Origin: Solimicrobium silvestre
GTDB taxonomy: Bacteria > Pseudomonadota > Gammaproteobacteria > Burkholderiales > Burkholderiaceae_D
Length of the DNA: 64,000 nucleotides
Reading direction: 5' to 3'
Assembly: GCF_002976435.1 (NCBI RefSeq)
Contig: NZ_PUGF01000010.1
Span: 108,876 to 172,875 of the forward strand
The stretch's first letter is position 1. The number at the start of each line of letters is the position of its first letter. The notes below the pieces were generated by a model. The model saw only the letters and a list, made by a program, of their open reading frames with translations. It was not told the origin of the DNA and ran no database searches. The translations under genes were made by a program, and so were the position numbers. Shown here piece after piece: positions 52,412 to 61,833 of this stretch.

Positions 52412-54130
52412 ATGGCAACAGTATTTATGTCGCAAGACTACGCTACCGGTACCGATAGCTTCGCAGCTCTGTTTGAAGAGTCCCTGTCACGTCAAGATAT
52501 GCGTTCTGGCGAAGTTATCTCCGCTGAAGTAGTTCGTATTGACCACAACTTCGTTATCGTTAACGCAGGTTTGAAATCCGAAGCGTTTATTCCTTTGGAA
52601 GAATTCAAAAACGATCAAGGCGAATTAGAAGTTGTTGTTGGCGATTTCGTTTCCGTAGCGATTGATTCGCTGGAAAACGGTTTCGGCGACACGATCTTGT
52701 CACGCGATAAAGCAAAACGTTTAGCTTCATGGTTGGCACTTGAAAAAGCGCTGGAATCAGGCGAAATCGTTATTGGTACAGTTAATGGCAAAGTTAAAGG
52801 CGGCTTGACTGTCTTGACTAACGGCATCCGTGCCTTCTTGCCAGGTTCTTTGGTTGACACACGTCCGGTGAAAGATACAACACCGTACGAAGGCAAAACC
52901 ATGGAATTCAAAGTTATCAAGTTAGACCGCAAACGCAACAACGTTGTGTTGTCACGTCGTGCTGTAGTTGAAGCGTCGATGGGCGAAGAGCGCGCTAAAT
53001 TGATGGAAACATTGCGCGAAGGTACAGTTGTTACCGGCGTGGTTAAAAATATCACCGACTATGGCGCATTCGTAGATCTGGGCGGTATCGATGGTCTGTT
53101 GCACATCACCGATTTGGCATGGCGTCGTGTACGTCATCCGTCAGAAGTATTGACAGTTGGCCAAGAAGTTACTGCAAAAGTATTGAAATTCGACCAAGAG
53201 AAAAACCGTGTTTCTCTGGGCGTGAAACAATTGGGCGACGATCCATGGACAGGTTTGTCACGTCGTTACCCACAACACACCCGTTTATTCGGTAAAGTAA
53301 CCAACCTCACCGACTACGGCGCATTTGTTGAAGTAGAGCAAGGTATTGAAGGTTTGGTTCACGTTTCCGAAATGGACTGGACTAACAAAAACGTAGCACC
53401 AAACAAAGTCGTTCAATTGGGCGATGAAGTTGAAGTTATGGTTCTGGAAATCGACGAAGAACGTCGCCGTATCAGCCTGGGTATGAAACAGTGCAAAGCT
53501 AATCCTTGGGATGACTTTGCTGTTACCCACAAGAAGGGTGATAAAGTTCGCGGCGCGATCAAATCAATCACTGACTTCGGCGTATTTATCGGCTTGTCCG
53601 GTAACATCGACGGTTTGGTACATTTGTCTGATCTGTCATGGACAGAAACAGGCGAAGAAGCAGTACGTCGCTTCAAAAAAGGTGACGAGCTGGAAGCCAT
53701 CGTATTGGCGATTGATGTTGAGCGTGAGCGCGTATCTTTGGGTGTTAAACAACTCGAAGGCGACCCATTCAATAACTACTGCGCAATGAACGACAAAGGT
53801 GCTGTTGTTGTTGGTACCGTTAAATCAGTTGAGCCAAAAGGCGCAGTGATTCAATTGTCAGAAGAAGTTGAAGGCTACTTGCGTGCTTCAGAAATCTCAC
53901 GCGACCGCGTTGAAGATGCTGGTACTCATTTGAAAGTTGGCGACAGCGTTGAAGCAATGGTATTGAACATTGACCGTAAAGCTCGCAGTATCCAATTGTC
54001 AATCAAAGCGAAAGACAATGTCGATACAGCAGATGCAATGCAAAAAATGACTGCAACTGACTCTAGTGCTGCTTCTGGCACAACAAGTTTGGGCGCGTTG
54101 TTAAAAGCTAAGCTTGATAGCAAAAACTAA
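52412..54130 (+). CDS. rpsA: 30S ribosomal protein S1
   Basis: S1 (572 residues) recruits mRNA to the 30S subunit. Six S1 RNA-binding repeats are visible, the third and fourth with the repeated [23 protein letters not shown] and [26 protein letters not shown] patterns. Length is slightly more than in E. coli (557). The region before ATG 52412 is A+T-rich with no strong Shine-Dalgarno, as is common for rpsA, which is autoregulated by S1. A second Met five codons in (MSQDYATG) is an alternative start. Confidence 0.97.
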   Translation: MATVFMSQDYATGTDSFAALFEESLSRQDMRSGEVISAEVVRIDHNFVIVNAGLKSEAFIPLEEFKNDQGELEVVVGDFVSVAIDSLENGFGDTILSRDKAKRLASWLALEKALESGEIVIGTVNGKVKGGLTVLTNGIRAFLPGSLVDTRPVKDTTPYEGKTMEFKVIKLDRKRNNVVLSRRAVVEASMGEERAKLMETLREGTVVTGVVKNITDYGAFVDLGGIDGLLHITDLAWRRVRHPSEVLTVGQEVTAKVLKFDQEKNRVSLGVKQLGDDPWTGLSRRYPQHTRLFGKVTNLTDYGAFVEVEQGIEGLVHVSEMDWTNKNVAPNKVVQLGDEVEVMVLEIDEERRRISLGMKQCKANPWDDFAVTHKKGDKVRGAIKSITDFGVFIGLSGNIDGLVHLSDLSWTETGEEAVRRFKKGDELEAIVLAIDVERERVSLGVKQLEGDPFNNYCAMNDKGAVVVGTVKSVEPKGAVIQLSEEVEGYLRASEISRDRVEDAGTHLKVGDSVEAMVLNIDRKARSIQLSIKAKDNVDTADAMQKMTATDSSAASGTTSLGALLKAKLDSKN

Positions 54131-54265
54131 GTTACAACTCAGTTATTACGACATGGGTAATCTTAGGAGCAATTATTGCAGGTGTGAACATGCTGATAAG
54201 GCATGTCACGCCGGGTATTTCAACAATGCAATGTTGCTCACTTGCTTAATGAGTGAGGCTTCACA

Positions 54266-54571
54266 ATGACAAAATCAGAGTTGATCGCTTGTTTGGCTGA
54301 GCGTTATCCGCAACTAGTTGCAAAAGATGCGGATTTCGCCGTAAAAACCATTTTAGACGCGATGTCCGAAGCTTTGGCCGTTGGACAGCGAATTGAAATT
54401 AGGGGATTCGGAAGTTTCTCATTAAACAGTCGCCCGCCAAGAATTGGGCGTAACCCAAAATCAGGCGATAAAGTGATGGTGCCAGAAAAGCGTGCACCGC
54501 ATTTTAAACCCGGTAAAGAGTTACGCGAACGAGTTGATGCAATGGTTGGTCAGCCCATTAGAAATGACTAG
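54266..54571 (+). CDS. ihfB: Integration host factor subunit beta
   Basis: IHF beta (101 residues) pairs with IHF alpha to bend [20 protein letters not shown] at the N-terminus, [28 protein letters not shown] in the DNA-binding arm with the intercalating Pro, and [12 protein letters not shown] near the end are characteristic. GAGG precedes ATG 54266. It follows rpsA (135 bp), the standard proteobacterial order, and ends at a strong terminator. Confidence 0.96.
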   Translation: MTKSELIACLAERYPQLVAKDADFAVKTILDAMSEALAVGQRIEIRGFGSFSLNSRPPRIGRNPKSGDKVMVPEKRAPHFKPGKELRERVDAMVGQPIRND

Positions 54572-54584
54572 TTGAAAACATAGT

Positions 54585-54634
54585 AAGAATAAAAAGCGGC
54601 ATATCAGGTAACTGATATGCCGCTTTTTTATTCT
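54585..54634. terminator. Long terminator after ihfB
   Basis: AAAAAGCGGCATATCAG (54591-54607) pairs perfectly with CTGATATGCCGCTTTTT (54612-54628), loop GTAA, and the flanks continue to pair partly. A T-run follows. It ends the cmk-rpsA-ihfB transcript. Confidence 0.93.
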
Positions 54635-54802
54635 TGGCTAACTAATTCATGATCACAATCTGCCGTCAGCTAAATAATTAGCGGCGCGCGCGCCTTATCC
54701 AGTTTTTCCAAACCTATAAATCATTAAGTGCGGCAACGAACCGACAGTCAATTTCTTGTCAGTTATGCTGTTTTCAACTCATTTACATCCTTAGATTTTG
54801 CA

Positions 54803-54834
54803 TGATTGTTCAGTAATTGATCACTGAACAATCA
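54803..54834. promoter_or_regulatory. Perfect inverted repeat, likely operator for the fadE-like gene
   Basis: TGATTGTTCAGT (54803-54814) and ACTGAACAATCA (54823-54834) form 12-bp perfect arms with an 8-bp spacer. The size and spacing fit a TetR-type or similar dimeric repressor. It lies 46 bp ahead of ATG 54881, so binding would block the promoter or start site of a fatty-acid degradation gene. Confidence 0.62.
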
Positions 54835-54880
54835 TTGCGATGGATGCACGGTTTTGGAACATTTGCATCGGAGAACTGAC

Positions 54881-57373
54881 ATGGCACTATGGATACTGGT
54901 AGCAATTCTGGCTACCCTAGGTTTGATCTACGCTGAGATAGCAGGCAGGTACCGGGTGGCTGCTATCCTACTATGGATAGGAGTCGGCTATTTCAGCGCG
55001 ACTATTGGATTTGAAACAGGCGTTGTGCTTTTGCTGTGCATCGCCTTGCCTGCTGTAATAATCGCGGCACCAGCGCTGCGACGCTCTTTGATTTCTCCTT
55101 CGATACTTGATCTCTTTAAACGCATTTTACCGGCCATGTCAGATACCGAGCGCGATGCTCTGGAGGCTGGCTCAATATGGTGGGACGCCGAACTATTTTC
55201 AGGAAATCCAAATTGGAGTAAGTTACTGAGTTTCCCAGCCCCATCACTCACCAGTATCGAACAATCGTTTCTAGATCATGAAGTTAATGAACTATGCGGC
55301 TTGATTAAAGATTGGGATACCACCCAGGTTTGGCAGGATTTACCGCCGGAAGCATGGAAATACATCAAGGAGAATGGCTTTCTGGGGATGATTATTCCCC
55401 GTAAATACGGTGGTAAAGAATTTTCTGCCTATATGCATTCGCAAGTCATCATGAAGCTTTCGACGCATTGTTCAGCGCTGGCCGTATCGGTGATGGTTCC
55501 TAATTCTCTTGGCCCAGCTGAGTTGCTATTGCATTATGGAACGACTACGCAGAAAGATTATTACCTTCCACGCCTGGCTAGCGGGCTGGAAATTCCCTGT
55601 TTTGCATTGACCAATCCGTATGCAGGTTCGGATGCGGCGTCGATTCCCGATGTCGGTGTGGTTTGCCGTGTTGAAATTAAAGGTACGCTGGTACTCGGGC
55701 TTCGTGTCAGCTGGTCGAAACGCTACATCACGCTGGCACCGATTGCTACGCTGCTTGGATTGGCATTTCGTACTCTTGATCCTGATCATCTACTCGGCGA
55801 TTCTACCGATCTAGGCATCACCTGTGCTTTAGTGCCAACTTCACACCAAGGGGTTGTCATTGGTCGTCGCCATTGGCCGTTAAATGCGGTGTTCCAGAAT
55901 GGCCCGACATCAGGAACCGATGTTTTTATTCCGATGGATTGGGTCATTGGCGGGTTGCCGCAAATAGGTAAAGGTTGGCGCATGCTGATGGAATGTCTGG
56001 CCGCGGGGCGTGCAATTTCTCTTCCGTCATCCAATGTCGGGATGGCCAAGCTTGCCGTACGTGGAACCAGCGCTTATGCCGCAATTCGGCGTCAGTTCAA
56101 CACGGCCATCGGTCAATTTGAAGGCGTGCAAGAGGCGTTGGCACGTATGGGCGGGAACTTGTATCTGATGGATGCCGCGCGCCAGTTATCGGTAGTTGGG
56201 CTCGATTTGGGTGAAAAACCAGCCGTGATTTCCGCCATCGTTAAATACCACGTTACAGAACGTGCGCGTATGGTGGTCAATGACGGTATGGATATTTTAG
56301 GCGGCAAGGGTATTTGTATGGGGCCGAACAATTTTCTGGCGCGCGCTTATCAGCAAGTACCAATCGCCATTACTGTGGAAGGGGCGAATATATTGACACG
56401 CTGCCTGATCATTTTCGGGCAGGGCGCAATCCGGTCGCATCCTTTTGTACTCAAGGAAATGCACGCAACTCATGAACCCAATCGTAGAAAAGCGATAGAT
56501 GATTTTGATCGGGCTTTTTTCGGCCACGTCGGTTTTTTCTTGAACAATTTGGTGCGCAGTATAGTCATTGGCTTAAGCGCTGGATACGCGGCTTCCGTGC
56601 CGAAGAGCGCGGCACCCGAGTTGCATCGCTATTATCGTGCAGTCAGTCATTTGTCTAGCGCGTTTGCGTTACTGACCGACCTGTCGATGTTTGTATTGGG
56701 TAAATCATTGAAGCGGCGTGAACGTATATCTGGGCGATTAGGCGATATTTTGTCGCAGATGTATCTCATCTCAGCTGTATTGAAACGTTTTGAAGATGAT
56801 GGCCGCCCAGAGGAGGACGCACCGTATGTGCATTGGTCAATTCAAGATGCATTGCAAAGAGCGCAGCAGGCTTTGATAGGGGTATTGGACAATTTCCCGA
56901 ACCGCTTATCGGCATTACTGATGCGCATTGTGATCTTTCCACTTGGGCTACCACATCGCGCTCCACTCGATGCATTGGGAACAAAAGTCGCTGTCGCGAT
57001 GCAGGCTCCAGGCGAAAGCCGTGATCGTTTGCTGGCCGATTCCTTCATTCAGGGTGAGTATGGGGATATTATTTCCAACTGCGAAATGGCGTTCCGATTA
57101 TTGCCAAAATTCGAAGCGATAGAAAAGCGCTTAAAAACGGCGATACACGCTGGTGCTTTAACCCCGATTCCGCAAAATTTAGCGGTTATGCATGACTGGG
57201 TTCTACATGCCAGTCTGGTAGGAACGATCAATATCGAGGAGCGACGTTTGATGCTAGATTTCACGCGTTTTACCAATATTGCTGTTCAAGTAAATGACTT
57301 TCCTCAAGATTTCAATATAGTGAACGACGCTGAAAAACGGCATGGATTGGAATCAAGTGCACTAACCATTTAA
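54881..57373 (+). CDS. fadE: Acyl-CoA dehydrogenase, FadE type
   Basis: An 830-residue FadE-type dehydrogenase for the first step of fatty-acid beta-oxidation. Two N-terminal membrane segments (about 2-55) and a cytosolic acyl-CoA dehydrogenase part with NSLGPAELLLHYGT, CFALTNPYAGSDAASIPD and GGKGICMGP, followed by the C-terminal FadE-specific domain. E. coli FadE (814 residues) has the same layout. ATG 54881 has CGGAGAA upstream; an earlier in-frame TTG at 54854 is not favoured. A perfect inverted repeat precedes it. The symbol is by similarity; several paralogues may exist in such genomes. Confidence 0.9.
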   Translation: MALWILVAILATLGLIYAEIAGRYRVAAILLWIGVGYFSATIGFETGVVLLLCIALPAVIIAAPALRRSLISPSILDLFKRILPAMSDTERDALEAGSIWWDAELFSGNPNWSKLLSFPAPSLTSIEQSFLDHEVNELCGLIKDWDTTQVWQDLPPEAWKYIKENGFLGMIIPRKYGGKEFSAYMHSQVIMKLSTHCSALAVSVMVPNSLGPAELLLHYGTTTQKDYYLPRLASGLEIPCFALTNPYAGSDAASIPDVGVVCRVEIKGTLVLGLRVSWSKRYITLAPIATLLGLAFRTLDPDHLLGDSTDLGITCALVPTSHQGVVIGRRHWPLNAVFQNGPTSGTDVFIPMDWVIGGLPQIGKGWRMLMECLAAGRAISLPSSNVGMAKLAVRGTSAYAAIRRQFNTAIGQFEGVQEALARMGGNLYLMDAARQLSVVGLDLGEKPAVISAIVKYHVTERARMVVNDGMDILGGKGICMGPNNFLARAYQQVPIAITVEGANILTRCLIIFGQGAIRSHPFVLKEMHATHEPNRRKAIDDFDRAFFGHVGFFLNNLVRSIVIGLSAGYAASVPKSAAPELHRYYRAVSHLSSAFALLTDLSMFVLGKSLKRRERISGRLGDILSQMYLISAVLKRFEDDGRPEEDAPYVHWSIQDALQRAQQALIGVLDNFPNRLSALLMRIVIFPLGLPHRAPLDALGTKVAVAMQAPGESRDRLLADSFIQGEYGDIISNCEMAFRLLPKFEAIEKRLKTAIHAGALTPIPQNLAVMHDWVLHASLVGTINIEERRLMLDFTRFTNIAVQVNDFPQDFNIVNDAEKRHGLESSALTI

Positions 57374-57614
57374 CTCATCATAATTTCGTATTAATTATGT
57401 TAGTCAGCGTACAGATCAGCATAAAGTTAATCGTTATTGTCAGGGCTTCTGTTTTACCAACCAGGGCAAGATGATCAAAGCCAGTAATAATTATTTTGGC
57501 CGCGATCGCTAAGTCAGCAGTATAAGTTGGTTGTTAAGACGGTCTACCGGGGCTGGCGGTCGGGAAATATACCAGCACCAATTTTAGTTCAACCTATAGG
57601 CATCAAGCAGCATA

Positions 57615-58841
57615 ATGAAAAAGTCTCAACGACAACTTCTTGAGCCTGATCAGCGCCTCTTATTCCTGCGGGCACAACGGAATTTAAAGATGGCACGTTC
57701 GGTACAATCCTATGTGCGGGGTAGCACCACGAAATTCTATGAATGGCTGGAGACATCTAGTTCTGGCAAATTCCCAGAGGGCCCTGCGATTTGGATATGT
57801 GGTGATTGCCATTTTGGAAATCTAGGCCCGGTTGCTAATGCCGACGGTCAGGTAGAAGTTCAGATCCGAGATTTCGATCAGACAGTAATCGGTAATCCCA
57901 TTCATGATTTGATACGCTTGGGTTTATCTCTGGCCATTGCTGCACGCGACTCTGATTTGCCAGGGGTGATCACACTCAAAATGCTGGAACAGTTAATGGA
58001 AGGTTACGCGCAGGAATTTCATGATGAAACCTTGACTATGCCGCGCCCAGAATGCGTGAAATTAGTTATGCGCCAAGCATCGACGAGCAAATGGAAAAAT
58101 TTTGCTAAACAAAATTTGGATAATTTGGATCCATCAATCCCACTCGGAAAACGCTTTTGGCCGATTTCACAAAGTGAATCACTCGCCATTACAAAAATGT
58201 TCGGTGATAAAGAATTTTCTGGGCTCGCCACACGATTGCGCGCAAGAAACGATGATGCGGTAGTGACCGTACTTGATGCAGCGTATTGGCGAAAAGGTTG
58301 TAGCTCGTTAGGGAATTTGCGTTATGCAGCGCTGCTGGATATCGACCAGGAAGTATCAAAGGGCAGAGACTTTTGTTTGATGGACATTAAGCAGGCAATC
58401 AAGGCGCTGGCACCACGCGCTTTTGATGCAAAGATGCCGCGCGATAACGGCAAGCGCGTCTTGGAGGGAGCACTGCAGCTGTCACCTTATTTAGGTGAAC
58501 GGATGCTGGCTTCGCAGTTAATGGGCTGCTCGGTATTTATCAGGGAATTACTGCCGCAAGATCTCAAACTGGAAGTGAATAAGTTGACTCAGCTTGAGGC
58601 AATGATCGCAGCCAAGTATCTGGGTTCGATAGTCGGCAAGGCACACGCGCGACAGATGGATGCAGGTACGCGCAGCAAGTGGTGCGGGGAATTGTTACGC
58701 AATCAAACCAAGAAGTTTGAACTACCTGACTGGCTCTGGAATAGTGTTGTGGAGCTCATCGCAACGCACGAATCCAGTTATTTGGAACATTGTCGTACCT
58801 ATGTCATGGACACGGAATTTTCTGAGCATAAGATTGAATGA
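57615..58841 (+). CDS. DUF2252 family protein
   Basis: A 408-residue DUF2252 protein. Motifs reminiscent of the aminoglycoside phosphotransferase/protein-kinase-like fold are visible: GDCHFGN (63-69), like the catalytic-loop GDxHxxN, and RDFDQT with DFD (86-88), like the metal-binding DFD/DFG. The reaction is unknown. No signal peptide. It is followed by envelope-stress genes. ATG 57615. It could be a kinase-like enzyme or a degenerate relative. Confidence 0.82.
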   Translation: MKKSQRQLLEPDQRLLFLRAQRNLKMARSVQSYVRGSTTKFYEWLETSSSGKFPEGPAIWICGDCHFGNLGPVANADGQVEVQIRDFDQTVIGNPIHDLIRLGLSLAIAARDSDLPGVITLKMLEQLMEGYAQEFHDETLTMPRPECVKLVMRQASTSKWKNFAKQNLDNLDPSIPLGKRFWPISQSESLAITKMFGDKEFSGLATRLRARNDDAVVTVLDAAYWRKGCSSLGNLRYAALLDIDQEVSKGRDFCLMDIKQAIKALAPRAFDAKMPRDNGKRVLEGALQLSPYLGERMLASQLMGCSVFIRELLPQDLKLEVNKLTQLEAMIAAKYLGSIVGKAHARQMDAGTRSKWCGELLRNQTKKFELPDWLWNSVVELIATHESSYLEHCRTYVMDTEFSEHKIE

Positions 58842-59025
58842 TGATAATCGGAACTCAACATTATTCTTCTGTGCGCTAACGAACAGATTAACTTCAGGAA
58901 AAAAGAAATAATGGAGCATGGATGAGATCAGGTCACGTTAACTTTAACAAACTTGTTTCCCATCTTTCATTAGGTTTTGCCAATTGCTATTGACATTAAT
59001 TTCACCACTAAAGAGGAGTAATAAC

Positions 59026-59589
59026 ATGATGCACATTCAAAACAGAGTACATAAATTTATTTTGGTTGCTACCACATTGTTTGCGCTTACTGCGCTAGTC
59101 GGGCAGGCGAATGCAACAACCGCCGAAGAGCTCACCAAGGATTCTACACAAGCATTGCATGCCCTCTACAAAACTAACCCATTTGCTGAAACCATCGGTA
59201 AAAGCGCCAAGGCAATTCTGGTGTTTCCGCATATTCTGAAAGCAGGGTTGGTATTTGGCGGAAGTTATGGTGAGGGTGTGCTGTTCAATAGTGATAAATT
59301 TAACGGTTACTATAATTCCGTCTCCGCATCGTGGGGCTGGCAGGCAGGTGCTGAATCATATGGCTATGTTGTTTTTCTCATGAATGATAAAGCAGTGAAT
59401 TACCTGAATAAGTCACATGGATGGGAATTTGGTGTTGGCCCAAGTATCGTCGTCGTTAATGAAGGCGTCGCCAAAAATTTGTCATCGACTACGTTGAAGA
59501 ACGATGCTTATGCTTATATTTTTGATCAACAGGGTTTGATGGTTAACCTAAGTATCGAAGGTACAAAAATATCGCCAATCAAACGTTAA
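59026..59589 (+). CDS. Exported SYLF/YSC84-domain lipid-binding protein
   Basis: A 187-residue protein from ATG 59026 with AAAGAGGAG 7 bases upstream. A signal peptide (about 1-31, ending ANA) is followed by a SYLF (YSC84) domain (AKAILVFPHILKAGLVFGGSYGEGVLF; SASWGWQAGAESYGYVVFLM). Eukaryotic SYLF domains bind phosphoinositides; bacterial members are periplasmic proteins of unclear role linked to envelope stress. A terminator follows. The longer frame starting at 58984 is rejected. Confidence 0.85.
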   Translation: MMHIQNRVHKFILVATTLFALTALVGQANATTAEELTKDSTQALHALYKTNPFAETIGKSAKAILVFPHILKAGLVFGGSYGEGVLFNSDKFNGYYNSVSASWGWQAGAESYGYVVFLMNDKAVNYLNKSHGWEFGVGPSIVVVNEGVAKNLSSTTLKNDAYAYIFDQQGLMVNLSIEGTKISPIKR

Positions 59590-59625
59590 TAGTAATATCA
59601 GTTTTTCGCATTTCTTTTACATAAG

Positions 59626-59667
59626 CCGCCAAAGTTCAAATTGTTTTGAGCTTTGGCGGTTTTTTTA
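59626..59667 (+). terminator. Terminator after the SYLF gene
   Basis: CCGCCAAAG (59626-59634) pairs with CTTTGGCGG (59651-59659), with inner pairing TCAAA/TTTGA, and runs into seven or more Ts. Confidence 0.88.
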
Positions 59668-59887
59668 TTCCAAGCTGTCGACGCAGTGATTCAGCCGAAC
59701 ATTAATCTTCGCTAGTGCTGATCTGGCGTGATGTTTAAATTTCCCCCTCCGCTTATTTTTTAAATCTGATTGATCATCGTAAATATTGCGCCAATGTGCG
59801 TCAACGAACCGACTTGGCTAAAAAAGCAGCCTATAACATCAATCATCGATGGCAATTTTCATTCGATTCACAGATTACAGGAGAATA

Positions 59888-60268
59888 ATGATGACAACAA
59901 TTTCGAATCAATATGTTCAAGCGGCGTGCTTTGCGACCATCATTTTAATTGCTGGTTGCACCGACATGAAAACACCGACTACTGCTGACGTCGCAGTATC
60001 CACTGCTGCGGTGGATAATGCTTCAAGTGCGGGGGGCGCAGAATATGCTCCGCTCGAAATGCGTTCAGCGCGTGACAAGTTGGCACTGGCTAACACCGCG
60101 ATGAAGGACAAAGATTACAAGAAGGCTGATGACCTGGCCAAGCAAGCGCAAGCTGACGCCAAGTTAGCTCAAAGCAAGGCTAATACAGCTAAAGCACAAG
60201 CGGCAGTTAATACGCTGCAAGACGATATACACACATTGCAAGATCAAATTGATCGCGCTAATCACTGA
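59888..60268 (+). CDS. DUF4398-like lipoprotein
   Basis: A 126-residue protein from ATG 59888 with CAGGAG upstream. The signal ends in a lipobox LIAGC (near residue 23), so it should be membrane-anchored by lipid. The mature part is a long alpha-helical, Ala/Lys-rich coiled-coil segment (RSARDKLALANTAMKDKDYKKADDLAKQAQADAKLAQ), the DUF4398 pattern. It lies 76 bp upstream of a larger lipoprotein that shares the YAPLEM motif, and may bind or partner it. Confidence 0.78.
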   Translation: MMTTISNQYVQAACFATIILIAGCTDMKTPTTADVAVSTAAVDNASSAGGAEYAPLEMRSARDKLALANTAMKDKDYKKADDLAKQAQADAKLAQSKANTAKAQAAVNTLQDDIHTLQDQIDRANH

Positions 60269-60344
60269 CCTGATTTTTAATACAGACTGAATCATTCACG
60301 AATCCAGCGCTTTTAATTAAGTGCAACCAAAATAGGGAAATATC

Positions 60345-61193
60345 ATGAAAAAAAATTTATTTTCGCCTACTCTGCTCACCATTGCGGTCTTAATCAGCGC
60401 TTGTAGTACGGTGCCAAGAACTACCAGTTTTCTTGAGCAGACACGCCGTGATTATGGTGTCGCACAAAATAATCCCAATGTCGCCCGCTATGCACCGCTA
60501 GAAATGCAACAGGCTACCATCGCTATGAACCAAGCTAACCTCGCATCTACTCATGACGATAGCGAGGATAAAATTAATAAGTTGGCTTACATCGCAAAAG
60601 ATAAAATTGCGTTGGCTCAGGAAGTGACCAAACAAAAGCTCGCGGAAGTGGCAATGGCCAGCACAGTCAAAGAACGTGATCAGATGGTATTGAATCAGCG
60701 CACCGCGGAAGCCGATCAGGCAAAGATGAATGCTGCCGATTCTCAACGTAAAACCCAGGAAGCACAAGCACATGCGGCACAACTGGAAGCTGAATTAGCT
60801 GATCTGGCTGCTAAAAAAACAGATCGCGGCATGGTGATCACGCTTGGCGATGTCTTGTTTGGTACTGACTTGTCGCGTCTGAATTCTAACGGTATGCATA
60901 CTGCGCAAAAACTGGCTGATGTGTTGAATCAAAACCCACAACGCACAGTTCTGATAGAAGGCTTTACCGACAGCACCGGCACTGCGCCGTACAACCAGGA
61001 GTTGTCTGAACGACGCGCCAAAGCGGTACGTAGTGCATTGCAAGATATGGGTATTGCGGCAGAGCGGATTGCAATTCGAGGCTACGGTCAAGATTTCCCG
61101 GTTGCATCCAATGATACGGCAGGAAATCGCCAGATGAACCGACGTGTTGAAATCGTATTGTCAGACGATAATGGCAAGATTGCTCAACGTTGA
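60345..61193 (+). CDS. DUF4398 plus OmpA-domain lipoprotein
   Basis: A 282-residue lipoprotein. Signal with lipobox LISAC (near residue 20), then a helical DUF4398-like segment (ARYAPLEMQQATIAMNQANLAST) and coiled coil to about residue 155, and a C-terminal OmpA peptidoglycan-binding domain (VLIEGFTDSTGTAPYNQELSERRA; NRRVEIVL). It would tie the outer membrane to the cell wall. ATG 60345 with AGGGAAA upstream. It is paired with the preceding lipoprotein. Confidence 0.87.
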   Translation: MKKNLFSPTLLTIAVLISACSTVPRTTSFLEQTRRDYGVAQNNPNVARYAPLEMQQATIAMNQANLASTHDDSEDKINKLAYIAKDKIALAQEVTKQKLAEVAMASTVKERDQMVLNQRTAEADQAKMNAADSQRKTQEAQAHAAQLEAELADLAAKKTDRGMVITLGDVLFGTDLSRLNSNGMHTAQKLADVLNQNPQRTVLIEGFTDSTGTAPYNQELSERRAKAVRSALQDMGIAAERIAIRGYGQDFPVASNDTAGNRQMNRRVEIVLSDDNGKIAQR

Positions 61194-61259
61194 TTATTCT
61201 AGTCTGGCAGCGATGCCAGTACGTTGATCAAGAATTCAAGAATATCGTGAAAGTGAAAC

Positions 61260-61296
61260 AGGGGTGCAGCGCAATTTGTTCTGCCCCCTTTTTTCT
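61260..61296 (+). terminator. Probable terminator after the OmpA-domain lipoprotein gene
   Basis: GGGG and GCAG (61261-61264, 61266-61269) pair with CTGC and CCCC (61281-61288), leaving one bulged T, followed by a T-run. Confidence 0.7.
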
Positions 61297-61304
61297 ATTT
61301 AATG

Positions 61305-61454
61305 CTAAAGCGGTGTACGACCATTAATGACCCGTAAAAGAATCACCACGATCGCAATAACTAAGAGTATGTGTATGAATCCACCCAGCGTGTAAGATGT
61401 AACCAGGCCGAGTAGCCACAGAATGACGAGAATTAATGCGATGGTATATAACAT
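61305..61454 (-). CDS. Tiny two-helix membrane protein (lmo0937/DUF3309-like)
   Basis: A 49-residue protein from ATG 61454, with AAGGAG 6 bases upstream. Two hydrophobic segments (TIALILVILWLLGLVTSYTLG and IHILLVIAIVVILLRVI) ending in GRTPL are the pattern of a widespread small stress-associated membrane protein family. The longer frame that begins at 61559 has no ribosome site and is rejected. Many bacteria carry it near envelope-stress genes, as here. Confidence 0.8.
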   Translation of the reverse strand: MLYTIALILVILWLLGLVTSYTLGGFIHILLVIAIVVILLRVINGRTPL

Positions 61455-61833
61455 GAAATACTCCTTGAATTTTTGTTGAGCTGATGTGTTGATTGCATTT
61501 GCGGCACCCAGCTTCAGCCACTTACACAATAGAGTCATCTTGAGTTCTATATCGCTCATAGTCTGTTCGGTGCCACACAGTGGGTAGTGAACAAAAAGAA
61601 TGGCAACAGGTCACAACAAAAAACACATCGAGCATTAACGCCAGAAGCGGTTTTTTTGTTGATACTATGAAGTGCTGTTGATTTGATCTGACTCGGTTTG
61701 CAAGCTAAAGCCATGAAGATAAATGGCAGGCGCACTCAGGACTAATTTTTAAAATTCGTTTATTTTGAGTATATTGTTGCAACAGGCAGCGTTAGCTATG
61801 GATTTAACCGAACTATGATTTCAAATTTAGCTA
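61455..61833. other. Intergenic region between envelope and polysaccharide genes
   Basis: About 380 bp, increasingly A+T-rich towards the right. It lies downstream of the O-antigen ligase-like gene and upstream of the tiny membrane protein, both on the minus strand. No gene or RNA recognised. Confidence 0.5.

Larger units (their letters stand above)
54572..54880. other. Intergenic region between ihfB and the acyl-CoA dehydrogenase gene
   Basis: About 309 bp. It holds the ihfB terminator on the left and a perfect inverted repeat at 54803-54834 on the right, about 47 bp before the fadE-like start. Nothing else was recognised. Confidence 0.6.
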
